64,000 nt of DNA from Pandoraea anapnoica (GTDB taxonomy: Bacteria > Pseudomonadota > Gammaproteobacteria > Burkholderiales > Burkholderiaceae), in assembly GCF_902459765.1 (NCBI RefSeq), contig NZ_CABPSP010000010.1:62001-126000 (forward strand), read 5' to 3'. Both the position numbers and the translations under genes were made by a program. The notes under the pieces were generated by a model. It was not told where the DNA came from and did not search any database. It saw nothing but the letters and a program-made list of their open reading frames with translations. Positions 27,341 through 35,953 of this stretch are shown here, piece after piece (within the stretch, counting starts at the first letter, position 1; every line of letters begins with the position of its first letter).

Positions 27341-28633
27341 ATGCCCTACGCTTACCGCCTGCGAATCTCGCAGGATGTGCCCTATCGTCCTGAATCGATC
27401 AATCCGGCAACCAAGACCGTCGCCCTTGCCGCCGCCACCGATCTCGCCCGTTTGCTTGGCAACGCGCGCCCGCTGCCCGCCTACGAGGCTGCGGTGCTCG
27501 ACGCCGTCATTGCGCGCCGGACGCCCCCTTCAACGCCGCAGGCGTCGGAAGTTCCGGGCAAGGACGCCCGCTACTACTACCTCAGCCCGACCGACGTTTC
27601 GCGCATTGAGCGTCGTCCTATCGATCCGCCAGCGGCCAAGCGTTATCTCGGCTTTGATCGCGTCACGCAGTCGCTGCGACATATCGCCATCGCCGTGAAC
27701 ATGACGATGCGCGCGCGCTTCGATATCGATCCGCTGGAAGTTCAGGTGAGTGTGTTCGGCGGACGTATGCACATCGCGTCGAATTTTCATGCCGGGCGCA
27801 TTTGCGAAGCGCTCCATCTCGCGTTGACGGACAACAGTCTGATGAGTGGCGCGCCACGGCGCCCTGCAAGCGAGGACAGACGCAACTGGGACGCCATGGT
27901 GATGTCCCGGCGCGTACGCGATATCGCCAAGTTGCGAAGCCACTACGTCGACGGTCACGGGCTGGTGCGCATGCGCGCAGCCGCACGCGCCGAAGTGACG
28001 GCGGGCATTGGCCGTCCGTCGGGGGGCGCGTTGCCGGTGGACAGTACATTGCGTCAGCTCGACGACGCTTTCGACACCCTGCGCCGTGTGTTGAAAGACG
28101 CCGCGAGCGCCACACCGACGTTCCGCGATCTTGTCGTGCACACACCAATGCAGGACGGCACGCCGACGCTCGCGTCGCTGCCGGACGACGCCACGCAAAC
28201 CATGCACGCCGAGCAGTGCATCGAGTCGGCCATCGCGAAACATGTCGACGTTTGGCACCGCGAGGCCGTGGACCGGCTGGACTTGCCTGCCGACGCGCTG
28301 ATCACCGTGCCGATGGCTGGCCGCTTCGTGCCGTGCACTGCGTGTGCAGAAGTCGAAGCGGAGAGTCGCACGCAAGGGGGACTGTTCGATCCGGCGAACG
28401 GCAAGTTCGTGCTCCATCGGAGCAGCCAGCGCATCGGCATGGCATTCCCCAACGAAGTTCAGCACATCGCACAATCCACATTGGCGCCGACACCGGCAGC
28501 CGCCGCACGTCGTGCACAAGCCATCGCGGATCGCTTCGTCGACGCGCCGCAATCGCTGCGCGCCTACGGTCAACCGGTTGTGCTGGATTACTCGCTCGAT
28601 ACAGAAAGCGAAAGCTCGGGCGACGAGTCGTGA
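27341..28633 (+). CDS. Uncharacterised protein with a zinc-deaminase-like motif (HAE...PCxxC)
   Basis: A 430-residue protein with no signal peptide or membrane segment. In the C-terminal part, MHAEQCIESAI (H289, E291) is followed 41 residues later by VPCTACAEVEA (C332, C335). This is the metal-ligand and catalytic-Glu signature of the cytidine deaminase-like fold used by editing enzymes and by several bacterial toxin and effector deaminases. Residues 130-160 (LEVQVSVFGGRMHIASNFHAG) could be preceding beta-strands of the fold. The rest matches nothing I know, and the extreme C-terminus is acidic (TESESSGDES). It converges on an effector-like gene with a chaperone, which suggests a secreted effector. 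Metal binding and deaminase activity are inferences from the motif. Confidence 0.5.
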   Translation: MPYAYRLRISQDVPYRPESINPATKTVALAAATDLARLLGNARPLPAYEAAVLDAVIARRTPPSTPQASEVPGKDARYYYLSPTDVSRIERRPIDPPAAKRYLGFDRVTQSLRHIAIAVNMTMRARFDIDPLEVQVSVFGGRMHIASNFHAGRICEALHLALTDNSLMSGAPRRPASEDRRNWDAMVMSRRVRDIAKLRSHYVDGHGLVRMRAAARAEVTAGIGRPSGGALPVDSTLRQLDDAFDTLRRVLKDAASATPTFRDLVVHTPMQDGTPTLASLPDDATQTMHAEQCIESAIAKHVDVWHREAVDRLDLPADALITVPMAGRFVPCTACAEVEAESRTQGGLFDPANGKFVLHRSSQRIGMAFPNEVQHIAQSTLAPTPAAAARRAQAIADRFVDAPQSLRAYGQPVVLDYSLDTESESSGDES

Positions 28634-28640
28634 CGCCGAC

Positions 28641-28656
28641 GGACGCAAGTGCGTCC
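28641..28656. terminator. Hairpin between the convergent deaminase-like and effector-like genes
   Basis: Stem GGACGCA/TGCGTCC with a 2-base loop. There is no T-run on either strand, so termination is uncertain. Confidence 0.35.
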
Positions 28657-28678
28657 GCCCTCCTTACCCGAGCGCCCG

Positions 28679-30094
28679 TTACGCGCGCACCTGCGCGCCT
28701 GCAGGCATATGACGCGCTTCGTCCTTCAACTTTGCGAGCAATTCGGCACCGAGCGCCGTATCGTTCAGGTCCGCGTACGTGGCGCGGTCGCGATAGTGAA
28801 GCATCTCCGTGCCGTCCGAAACACCGATCGATGCGGACATGATCTCGTGGTACGAGTGGTGGTTTTTGGGCGGCATGAGATTCGCCATCATCACCATGCG
28901 GGCTTCGGCGAGCGACGGCCAGTCTGAAACGTCATCCGAATAGGCGGCCATCTCACGACACTGCGCATAGTGATTCAAATAACGCAGTGTGTGTCCGCTC
29001 GGACCAGAGATGACGGGCTTGTCGTGCAAGATGGCCCCGAGCGCGAAATTGCCGATCTCCGGATCGTTGCGGTCCGATGTCCTGACCATGTTAGAGCGAT
29101 CGCCGGTGCGATGCTGACGTACATGCGCGCCAATCGGGTTCAGCCACCGACCGTTGTCTTCGTCGTTGGTGTACTCCGCCGTGCTCCATGTGATGTCGAG
29201 CACGTCGTGCAGCAGACGGCGGCGCTCGCCCGGATCGCACCGGAACATATAGTTCACAACGTCCTCACCTGCGGCGAAACCGTCTTCGCGTATCACCCGG
29301 TCTACGCCGGCGTGTTCGAGGATCGTGAGGAACGTGCCTTCGCCTTCCGGATTGTGTCGCAGCGTCTCCCAACGTGATTGCATGACGTCGCGGACTCGGT
29401 CGGGCAATTGGACGGGCGATTTGATCTCGGCAATCGGTACATCGAACTCGCGCAGATTCCAAGGATGCATCGGATTCTCGGGATGCGGCGCGGCGTTGAA
29501 CATATTGCGGCGGCGCTTCTTGTCCGGTGCGTTGGGGTCGTCGTAATGCGAGGCTTCGGCCTTGATCAGCGTGGCGAGCACATGGGCGTCGAGCGTGTCG
29601 CGCGAGTTCAGACATTCGTCTGCGCCGCCGATCCCGACCTGCTCGTCGATGATCTTCGCCTGCGCATTTGCGTCGAAGTCCTCGAACCGCATCGGTGCAC
29701 CGGTCAACTCACGGATGCGTCGCGCGATGTCGCGAATCTCCGGGGCGTCGCACAGCGTCTGCCCAAGCTTGCGCTCGAACTCCACGCGTGCCGAGGCCTT
29801 CGTGTAGTAAGGCGCGCAATCGAAGAGATTGCGCCCCGCGTCGCTGCGCCTAAAGTCGTCGAACGCCTTGCTGTCGGGCAGCGAATCGACCGAGTCGGTG
29901 CGTGCGCGCAGCCCATGACCGAGCTTCAGCGCGGGCATGGGCTGCTCCGGTGCCAGTTGTACCTGCCGTTCCAGCACGCGATTATCGGACTCGCTTGCGA
30001 TGCGGGCCCGGCGCAAAAACTGCGCACCCAGCGCCATCTCCAAAAGGTTGCCGCTGGAATGCACGCGCGCAATGTCAGACTGAACTGTCAACAT
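28679..30094 (-). CDS. Putative type III secretion effector
   Basis: A 471-residue soluble protein without a signal peptide or membrane helix, with a Ser- and polar-rich N-terminus of the kind that carries type III signals. The most conserved-looking part is C-terminal: VISGPSGHTLRYLNHY (361-376) and PPKNHHSYHEIMSASIGV (408-425), where a Gly-rich turn and a His-His-x-x-His-Glu cluster could form an active site. No named family was recognised with certainty. It begins 6 bp after the stop of a chaperone-like gene and has no good ribosome site of its own, so translation is probably coupled to the chaperone. That arrangement is the main evidence for an effector role. Confidence 0.5.
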   Translation of the reverse strand: MLTVQSDIARVHSSGNLLEMALGAQFLRRARIASESDNRVLERQVQLAPEQPMPALKLGHGLRARTDSVDSLPDSKAFDDFRRSDAGRNLFDCAPYYTKASARVEFERKLGQTLCDAPEIRDIARRIRELTGAPMRFEDFDANAQAKIIDEQVGIGGADECLNSRDTLDAHVLATLIKAEASHYDDPNAPDKKRRRNMFNAAPHPENPMHPWNLREFDVPIAEIKSPVQLPDRVRDVMQSRWETLRHNPEGEGTFLTILEHAGVDRVIREDGFAAGEDVVNYMFRCDPGERRRLLHDVLDITWSTAEYTNDEDNGRWLNPIGAHVRQHRTGDRSNMVRTSDRNDPEIGNFALGAILHDKPVISGPSGHTLRYLNHYAQCREMAAYSDDVSDWPSLAEARMVMMANLMPPKNHHSYHEIMSASIGVSDGTEMLHYRDRATYADLNDTALGAELLAKLKDEARHMPAGAQVRA

Positions 30095-30100
30095 AATGAC

Positions 30101-30586
30101 TTAATAAACCTCGTTCCTTAAAAACTTAACCAGATTTCGGTATTCAGAGAAAAAATAGTTGATATGACGTTCTGCATCTGCATGCATATCGTCATATTCG
30201 ATTCCCGTGAACCCGAACAATAAAATCTCCTCCTCCGCCTCTATGAAAAGCACCGGTGATGGGGTGTTATCCGAAAAGCAGTTTTCTCTTATGAGTTGAA
30301 TCAGGTTTTGCCGACCGAGCATCGCCGGTGGCACATCGACACGGAAATAGACGTCGAACGTATCGACGGTTTCGTTGGCACGGAAGTAGAGCGCATCGCC
30401 GTTCTCGAGCGTGACGCCAGCGCCCGGAAGCGCTTGTGCCTGAAGGCCATGCAGGTTGAAGCGATGGGAAATGGTGTCGAGGATTCCATTCAGCCTTCGT
30501 TGAGGCATTCGCAGAATTGCCGAAGACGACTGGGAGCCGTCAGCGCGCTCCGTGCCGTGTGGCGGCGCGCGGAAAAGGGGTTGCAT
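30101..30586 (-). CDS. Class I type III secretion chaperone-like protein (CesT/SycE fold)
   Basis: A 161-residue acidic protein. The body follows the class I chaperone pattern: GVTLENGDALYFR, DTFDVYFRVDV, a NLIQLIRENCF helix, PSPVLFIEAEEEILLFGF strands, then a C-terminal helix INYFFSEYRNLVKFL. Such proteins dimerise, bind the N-terminus of a cognate effector and keep it secretion-competent. The gene sits directly upstream of the effector-like gene, the usual arrangement. It is visibly more AT-rich than the surrounding genome. The start could also be the internal ATG at 30508, since the first 26 residues look unstructured. Confidence 0.6.
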   Translation of the reverse strand: MQPLFRAPPHGTERADGSQSSSAILRMPQRRLNGILDTISHRFNLHGLQAQALPGAGVTLENGDALYFRANETVDTFDVYFRVDVPPAMLGRQNLIQLIRENCFSDNTPSPVLFIEAEEEILLFGFTGIEYDDMHADAERHINYFFSEYRNLVKFLRNEVY

Positions 30587-30773
30587 GATGCTGTCATCCG
30601 GTAAATGTTGTAGCCGGAATGCATTTTAATTTCTTGCTGTCACGTCGAATAGACGAGTGCGCGCATTTGGGGTGAATCATGCGAAATGATTCTGATATTT
30701 CCCGACTGTCGGATTTTCATAATCCGATTTGAAATCTTTCGACGTTCTATCGGTCGTCGGACGAATCGCGGCG

Positions 30774-30798
30774 CAAAAAAAGCCGCCCGAAGGCGGCT
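30774..30798 (-). terminator. Terminator of the adenosine deaminase gene
   Basis: On the minus strand the stem AGCCGCC/GGCGGCT with loop TTCG is followed by seven T residues. Between 30587 and 30773 the sequence is AT-rich and probably contains the promoter of the chaperone-effector pair; no hrpII-type box (TTCG-N16-TTCG) was found there. Confidence 0.85.
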
Positions 30799-30840
30799 GA
30801 AGGTCGGGTGAGACCAAGGAAAAGCGTGGTCGCGGCGGTA

Positions 30841-31950
30841 TCAGCCCGCCAACGACCGAGTCAGTGCATTTCGCGCGACATCGAAGTCTGCGGCAAACCT
30901 GCGATGCCACTCGCGTCGCGTGGCGTCGTCGATCCACGCGCCGTCGAGGCCGTTGTGCATGAATTCGCGCAGGTCGCCGAGCGAGAAGCCGAAGTGGCTG
31001 AACATCAGCTCCCAGGCTTGCGCGGGGTTGACCTTGTGCAGGGTCGGATCGTCCGTATTCGGATGGATCTTCAGGCCGAGGCCGGGCATACGACGAATCG
31101 GGTGATCCTTCGCCCAGCGCTCCGGCGTGAGCGTGCGCAGGTAGTACGAATTCGTCGGCACGACCGTGAAGACGATGCCGCGCTCGGCGCATTCGCGTGC
31201 GAAGTCCGGTGCGTCGACGATGGTGTAGCCGTGATCGATGCGGTCGCACTTGAGCAGCTCGACAGCGGTTTCGACGTTGGTCCACGGCATGCCGAATTCG
31301 CCAGCGTGAGCCGTCGTCTTGAAGCCTGCGAGCCGCGCGTTGCGATACGCCTTCCAGAACAGTTCGGGCGGACGGTCGTTCTCGCGATAGTCGATGCCGA
31401 TGCCGACGACTTCGTCGGCGCGATGCGCGCGCATCCACTCGACCATCTCGACGGCTTCGCGCGGATCGGCCTCGCGGTCGATGCTTGGCACGAGACGACC
31501 GACGATGCCGTGATCGCGCTGGGCGTCACGAATGGCGGCGACGATGGCGTCCTGCGCCTTCGCGTAGGGAATGCCGGACGTACGCACGGTGCCGGTCGGG
31601 TTCCAGAAGAACTCGCTGTAGCGCACGTTGTACGCGGCGGCGTCCGCCAGATATTCGTAAGCGATGCGGTGAAGATCGTCCGGCGAGGTCAGCAGATGTT
31701 CGTCGAGCGCGCGCAACACACGCAGCACGCCCACGGGCTTTTCACCGCGCGTGTAGAAGCCGTCGATCTCGGCGCGATCGAGCGGCGCGTTCGACTTTTC
31801 GGCGAGCGCCACGAACGTGTCGTGACGCACTGCGCCGAGCAAATGGCAATGCAATTCCACCTTCGGCATCGCATGGAAGAATGTGCGATGCGCTTGCTGA
31901 ATCTGCACGCCGGTGCGTGCGGCGGGCACGTGACCCGGTGTCTCTGTCAT
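30841..31950 (-). CDS. add: Adenosine deaminase
   Basis: A 369-residue metal-dependent hydrolase that converts adenosine (or adenine in some homologues) to inosine (or hypoxanthine). Zinc ligands are seen in MPKVELHCHLLGA (H34, H36), AHAGEFG and the NTDDP motif near the C-terminus; DRIDHGY supplies the catalytic His. Length fits the family. The start is uncertain: the ATG at 31950 was chosen, but one at 31974 is equally possible, and neither has a strong ribosome site. It lies downstream of the purine permease on the same strand, so the imported base or nucleoside could be deaminated directly. Confidence 0.85.
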   Translation of the reverse strand: MTETPGHVPAARTGVQIQQAHRTFFHAMPKVELHCHLLGAVRHDTFVALAEKSNAPLDRAEIDGFYTRGEKPVGVLRVLRALDEHLLTSPDDLHRIAYEYLADAAAYNVRYSEFFWNPTGTVRTSGIPYAKAQDAIVAAIRDAQRDHGIVGRLVPSIDREADPREAVEMVEWMRAHRADEVVGIGIDYRENDRPPELFWKAYRNARLAGFKTTAHAGEFGMPWTNVETAVELLKCDRIDHGYTIVDAPDFARECAERGIVFTVVPTNSYYLRTLTPERWAKDHPIRRMPGLGLKIHPNTDDPTLHKVNPAQAWELMFSHFGFSLGDLREFMHNGLDGAWIDDATRREWHRRFAADFDVARNALTRSLAG

Positions 31951-32018
31951 AACGTCTTGTCTTGGTGAAGTCATCGGCATGGGGGCGGCGCGACGTATGT
32001 CGTTCGCCGCCAGGTCGA

Positions 32019-33410
32019 TCAGTGACGCCCCACAACCGTCCAGAAGTAATACGCCAGCGGCAGCGCCAGCACGTAGAGGCCCCACGGCAATTCCTTGAAG
32101 CGGCCCATCAGCGCCTTGACCAGCACGTAGCACAGCAAGCCACCGGCGATACCGGTACCGAAGCTGTTCGAGAGCAGCGTGAGCAGCACCATGGCAAGCA
32201 CGGGGAACGCGTCGCTGAAATCGTCGAACGGCACATGACGGATGGTGCTGAACATCGACAGACCGATCAGGATCAGTGCGGGGGCCGTAGCTTCCTTCGG
32301 AATGGCCAGCGCCACCGGCACGAAGAAGCACACCAGCGCGAACATCACAGCGGCGGCAACCGACGTCAGACCTGTGCGCCCGCCCGCTTCCACACCAGCG
32401 GCCGACTCGACCAGCGCGGTCAGCGCGGGAATGCCCAGCAGCGCACCGCCCGTCGCGGCAATCGAATCGACGAGGAACGGGCGGTTGATGTTCTCCATGT
32501 TGCCGTGCTCGTCGAGCAAACCGGCCTTGCCGCCGACGGCGAGCGTGGTGCCCAGCGTCGAGAAGAATTCCGCCGCGAAGAAGGCGAACAGATACGGCAG
32601 TGCAGAAATCGTCAGCGCGCTCTTCAGGTCGAGCTGGAACGCCACCGGCGCAATGCTGTGCGGCAGCGAGATGAACGACTCGGGGACCTTCGTCACGCCG
32701 AGCGGTACGCCGGCGAGTGCGGCGATCAGAATCGACCAGAGGATCGCGCCCGGCACCTTGCGGCCTTGCAGCAGCACGGCGACGCCCAGGCCGATCAGCG
32801 CAACGATGGTGCCCGGCTTGCTGAAGTCGCCCAGCGCGAACGCATTCGTCTTGGCGTTGGCGATGACCATGCCCGCGTTGCGCACGCCCAGCACCGCGAT
32901 GAACAATCCGATGGATGCGCCGAGGCCCAGCTTGATGGCCGTCGGAATCAAACGCGCCACGACGCTGCGTGCGCCGATCACCGTCAGCAACAGGAACAGC
33001 AGGCCGGAGAGGAACGCGATGGCGATGCCCGTCTGCCAGGCGACGTGTTCGGTGGCCGCGAGCGTGACGCCCACGATGACCGAGCCGCCGATGCCGGGGC
33101 CGACGACGAACGGCAGGTTCGCGTAGAAACCCATCAGCAACGAGAACAGCACGAACACCAGCATGACCGACGTGGTGGCCGCGCCGCGATCCATGCCCCC
33201 CGTGGCGAGCAGCGACGGAATCACCACGAGCAGATAGGCGGCCGCCAAAAATGTCGTGATACCGGCAAGTACTTCGGTGCGCACGCTGGAGCCACGTTTG
33301 CCGATGGCGAAACGGCGCTCAAGCCAGCCGCCGGGGGCGGTGACCGCATGGGATTGGCCGTGCCCGGCTGGCGCTACGCGCTCGTTGTGCTCAGGAGAAG
33401 AGGTCTGCAT
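32019..33410 (-). CDS. NCS2 family purine base permease (AzgA/PbuG type)
   Basis: A 463-residue membrane transporter with about 13 hydrophobic segments. RTEVLAGITTFLAAAYLLVVIPSLL near the N-terminus and PYLFAFFAAEFFSTLGTTLAVGGKAGLLDE in the middle are characteristic of the AzgA-like subfamily, which imports adenine, guanine and hypoxanthine with protons. It is followed after 68 bp by add, and preceded by a divergent LysR gene, giving a compact purine-uptake-and-deamination unit. Confidence 0.88.
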   Translation of the reverse strand: MQTSSPEHNERVAPAGHGQSHAVTAPGGWLERRFAIGKRGSSVRTEVLAGITTFLAAAYLLVVIPSLLATGGMDRGAATTSVMLVFVLFSLLMGFYANLPFVVGPGIGGSVIVGVTLAATEHVAWQTGIAIAFLSGLLFLLLTVIGARSVVARLIPTAIKLGLGASIGLFIAVLGVRNAGMVIANAKTNAFALGDFSKPGTIVALIGLGVAVLLQGRKVPGAILWSILIAALAGVPLGVTKVPESFISLPHSIAPVAFQLDLKSALTISALPYLFAFFAAEFFSTLGTTLAVGGKAGLLDEHGNMENINRPFLVDSIAATGGALLGIPALTALVESAAGVEAGGRTGLTSVAAAVMFALVCFFVPVALAIPKEATAPALILIGLSMFSTIRHVPFDDFSDAFPVLAMVLLTLLSNSFGTGIAGGLLCYVLVKALMGRFKELPWGLYVLALPLAYYFWTVVGRH

Positions 33411-33483
33411 AAGCCAAGAATAGAAGGTCTTTGCGTGGCACTTTACGTGCGTGCGACTATAAATAAAAAATGAAATTACTTAT

Positions 33484-33501
33484 GATTCGATAATTCGAAT
33501 C
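33484..33501. promoter_or_regulatory. Candidate LysR operator between the purine permease and lysR
   Basis: The inverted repeat GATTCGA-TAAT-TCGAATC (7-bp perfect arms) lies in the AT-rich divergent control region. Confidence 0.5.
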
Positions 33502-33610
33502 TATTCTTCGCGACGCTGGCGGATGCCGGGGCTTCCCAGGGCCCACCCCGGCCGGCTGACGTCGCAAAACTGTTGTGTCCGACACACTGCTGGCACCTCT
33601 GGAGCGCGCC

Positions 33611-34639
33611 ATGGCGACTTCGTCCCGTCGTAACGAAAACACTGCAAGCCGTGCGGGCGAGACGCCCACGTCCAAAGCGCCGGTCGCCTCCACGGCGTCG
33701 TCCACCGCTACGCCGCAGGTGCCGCCATTGCCCGCGCTGACGCTGCGGCAGGTGCAGTACTTCGTCGCCCTCGCCCACTCACGCAGCTTCACGCAGGCAG
33801 CGCAGGCGCTCTCCGTCACGCAACCGGCGCTCACGGCCGCCATCCGGCAGATCGAGTTCCTGCTCGGCGGACGTCTCTTCGAGCGCTCGGCACATCGTCT
33901 GACGCTGACCGAGGCCGGCACCACGATCCTGCCGCTCGCGGAGCGTCTGCTCAACGCCGCACGCGGTACGTTCGACGACATGACGAGCACCTTCACGCTG
34001 CAGGCGCAGACGGTGCGCATCGGTTTCATTCCGTCGGTCGCCGCCCGCCTGTTGCCGGTGCTTGGCAGCTTGCGGGACGCCCATCCGAACGTGCGCTTCG
34101 CCCTGTCCGATCTGCCGAACAGCGAACTGGTCGCGGCCCTCGCCCGAGGCGAGATCGACCTCGGTGTCGGCATTCGCGACGAAGCCGACGAGGCCGGTCA
34201 TGCGGCCAACACCGAGGGCTTTCGCTGCGACGATCTGTTCGACGACGAGATCGTGCTCGTGGCGCGTCGCGACGATGCGCTCGCGTCCGCCGAGTCCGTC
34301 AGCTGGTCGCAACTCACCGAGCGCGATCTGGCTGTGTTCGTGCGCGGCAACGTCAGCGATTCGCTGCAACGCACGGGCGGGTCGCAAAACCTGCGGCTCG
34401 AACCGAAGTACCGCATGGAATACACCGAGCCGCTTTATGCGCTGGTGCGAAGCGGCCTCGCGCTGGCGATTCTGCCCAAGCTCTACACCCTGCATCTGCA
34501 TGACCCCGCGCTCGTGGCGCTCGACGTCATTGCGCCGCGTGTGACGCGTACCGTCGCGCTGATGTCGCTCGTCGGCAAGGAGCGCGGCCCGCAGGTGAGT
34601 GCGTGCCGCGACTGGATTGCGCGACATCTGGCGACGTGA
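33611..34639 (+). CDS. LysR-type regulator of the purine locus
   Basis: A 342-residue LysR regulator with an unusual disordered N-terminal extension of about 40 residues rich in Ser, Thr and Pro before the HTH (LTLRQVQYFVALAHSRSFTQAAQALSVTQPALTAAIRQIE). The effector domain starts at about residue 130 (TVRIGFIPSVAARLLPVLGS). GGAG lies 6 bp before the ATG at 33611; a GTG at 33575 is in frame but lacks such a site. It is divergent from the permease-add unit and convergent with the nucleoside hydrolase, so it probably controls this locus. Confidence 0.8.
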   Translation: MATSSRRNENTASRAGETPTSKAPVASTASSTATPQVPPLPALTLRQVQYFVALAHSRSFTQAAQALSVTQPALTAAIRQIEFLLGGRLFERSAHRLTLTEAGTTILPLAERLLNAARGTFDDMTSTFTLQAQTVRIGFIPSVAARLLPVLGSLRDAHPNVRFALSDLPNSELVAALARGEIDLGVGIRDEADEAGHAANTEGFRCDDLFDDEIVLVARRDDALASAESVSWSQLTERDLAVFVRGNVSDSLQRTGGSQNLRLEPKYRMEYTEPLYALVRSGLALAILPKLYTLHLHDPALVALDVIAPRVTRTVALMSLVGKERGPQVSACRDWIARHLAT

Positions 34640-34687
34640 ATCGACGGCGCTGCACGTGCGTCCATCCTCGGGCCACACGTACAAACA

Positions 34688-34722
34688 CGGCGGCCGATCT
34701 GTTCGATGGGCCGCCGCGTTTG
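34688..34722. terminator. Bidirectional terminator between lysR and the nucleoside hydrolase
   Basis: Stem CGGCGGCC/GGCCGCCG flanked by ACAAACA on the left and GTTTGCTT on the right, between the two convergent genes. Confidence 0.6.
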
Positions 34723-34756
34723 CTTGCTTCTACCGCCGTCTTGCGATGCCGCCCGA

Positions 34757-35899
34757 TCAAGGCAGACGCGAAATGCGCTCAAGCAGCGTAGCGTAGAAGC
34801 GGTCGGCGTCGATATCGGTGAGCCACAGCGCATTCACCGGACGCTTCGTGCGACCGTTCCAGTCCACTACCGTCTCACCCAGCGTGAGTTGGCCCGTCGT
34901 CTCCACGGCCACGTTCACGCGACGGCCGCCATACATCGTTGGGTCGATCAGATAGCCGATGGTGCACGGGTCGTACATCGGAGCTTCGTCCACGCCACGG
35001 CGGCGCTTCTGATACGCCAGCGCGGCGTTGAAAATGTCGCCAACGATCGGGCCGCAGCGATTTTTCAGCGCATGGAACGGGGCAACGCGCTCCGGCGTAA
35101 TCAGCGTCTTCAGGCTGACGTCGCGCGGCACGATGGTCACGGGCACGCCTGCGCCGAGCACGATGCTCGCGGCTTCCGGGTCGACAAAGATGTTGAACTC
35201 TGCTGCCGGCGTGTAGTTGCCGCGTTCGAACCACGCACCGCCCATCAACACGATTTCACGGATGGCCTTCGCGCCTTCGGGCGCGGCCGTCAGTGCCGTG
35301 GCGATGTTGGTGAGCGGGCCGATGGCGACGAGCGTGATGCTGCCGGGTGCCGCCGCGCGCAGCGTGTCGATCAGATAAGTGACGGCATGCTGCGGTGCGA
35401 GCGGCGCACGCGGGTCATGCAACGGCGCACCTTCGAGACCCGAGCGACCCATCACGTTCGCCACCGTCACCAGCTCACGCATGAGCGGCTTCGGACAACC
35501 GGCGTACACCGGCAGCGTTTTGGTCTTGCCAGCCCAGTCGCGCACGATACGCGCGTTGCGCTCGGTCAGGCTCAAAGGCACGTTGCCGCCGACGACGGTC
35601 AGCGCCTTGAGATCGATCTGGTCACTTGCGCCCAATGCCATCAGGATCGCGACGGCGTCGTCCTGACCCGGATCGCAGTCGATGATCACCGTACGACGCG
35701 GCGAGCCTTCCGCCGTGAGCGGCGACGCGCCTTCGGTCTTCGTCATTTGCGCGAAGGCGCTGCCGGTCATCGTCGCACCGACCGTCGCCATCGATGCGAC
35801 CAGCGACGTGCGCAGGAAGCTGCGGCGGCTGCGCTGGTGGCTTTCGATGGTCTCGTTACCCGTGCTACCCGCACCGTTCAGTTCGGTCATTGTCGTCAT
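34757..35899 (-). CDS. Tat-exported nucleoside hydrolase (IunH type)
   Basis: A 380-residue nucleoside N-ribohydrolase that would split nucleosides into base and ribose. Motif DCDPGQDDAVAIL (about 74-86) holds the calcium-binding Asp residues; AIGPLTNIATAL, VLMGGAW and the C-terminal YDPCTIGYL support the family. The N-terminus carries a twin-arginine signal, SRRSFLRTS (R25-R26), followed by a hydrophobic stretch ending in SAFA|QM. Export points to a periplasmic enzyme, which is less common than the cytoplasmic form. It lies 54 bp downstream of a porin gene on the same strand. Confidence 0.88.
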   Translation of the reverse strand: MTTMTELNGAGSTGNETIESHQRSRRSFLRTSLVASMATVGATMTGSAFAQMTKTEGASPLTAEGSPRRTVIIDCDPGQDDAVAILMALGASDQIDLKALTVVGGNVPLSLTERNARIVRDWAGKTKTLPVYAGCPKPLMRELVTVANVMGRSGLEGAPLHDPRAPLAPQHAVTYLIDTLRAAAPGSITLVAIGPLTNIATALTAAPEGAKAIREIVLMGGAWFERGNYTPAAEFNIFVDPEAASIVLGAGVPVTIVPRDVSLKTLITPERVAPFHALKNRCGPIVGDIFNAALAYQKRRRGVDEAPMYDPCTIGYLIDPTMYGGRRVNVAVETTGQLTLGETVVDWNGRTKRPVNALWLTDIDADRFYATLLERISRLP

Positions 35900-35953
35900 G
35901 TTGTCGAACCCGCTTGAATCAGAGAGATTGGATCGTAGCGCTTGTCAGGCGAA

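Noticed and set aside
30587-30773. hrpII-type box (TTCG-N16-TTCG) upstream of the chaperone
   Set aside because: CGAA copies at 30646 and 30682 have the wrong spacing (32 bp), so no such box was claimed.
31962-33473. A 503-codon open frame antisense to the purine permease
   Set aside because: Composition rich in Arg, Gln and His with no fold; the permease on the other strand is clear.
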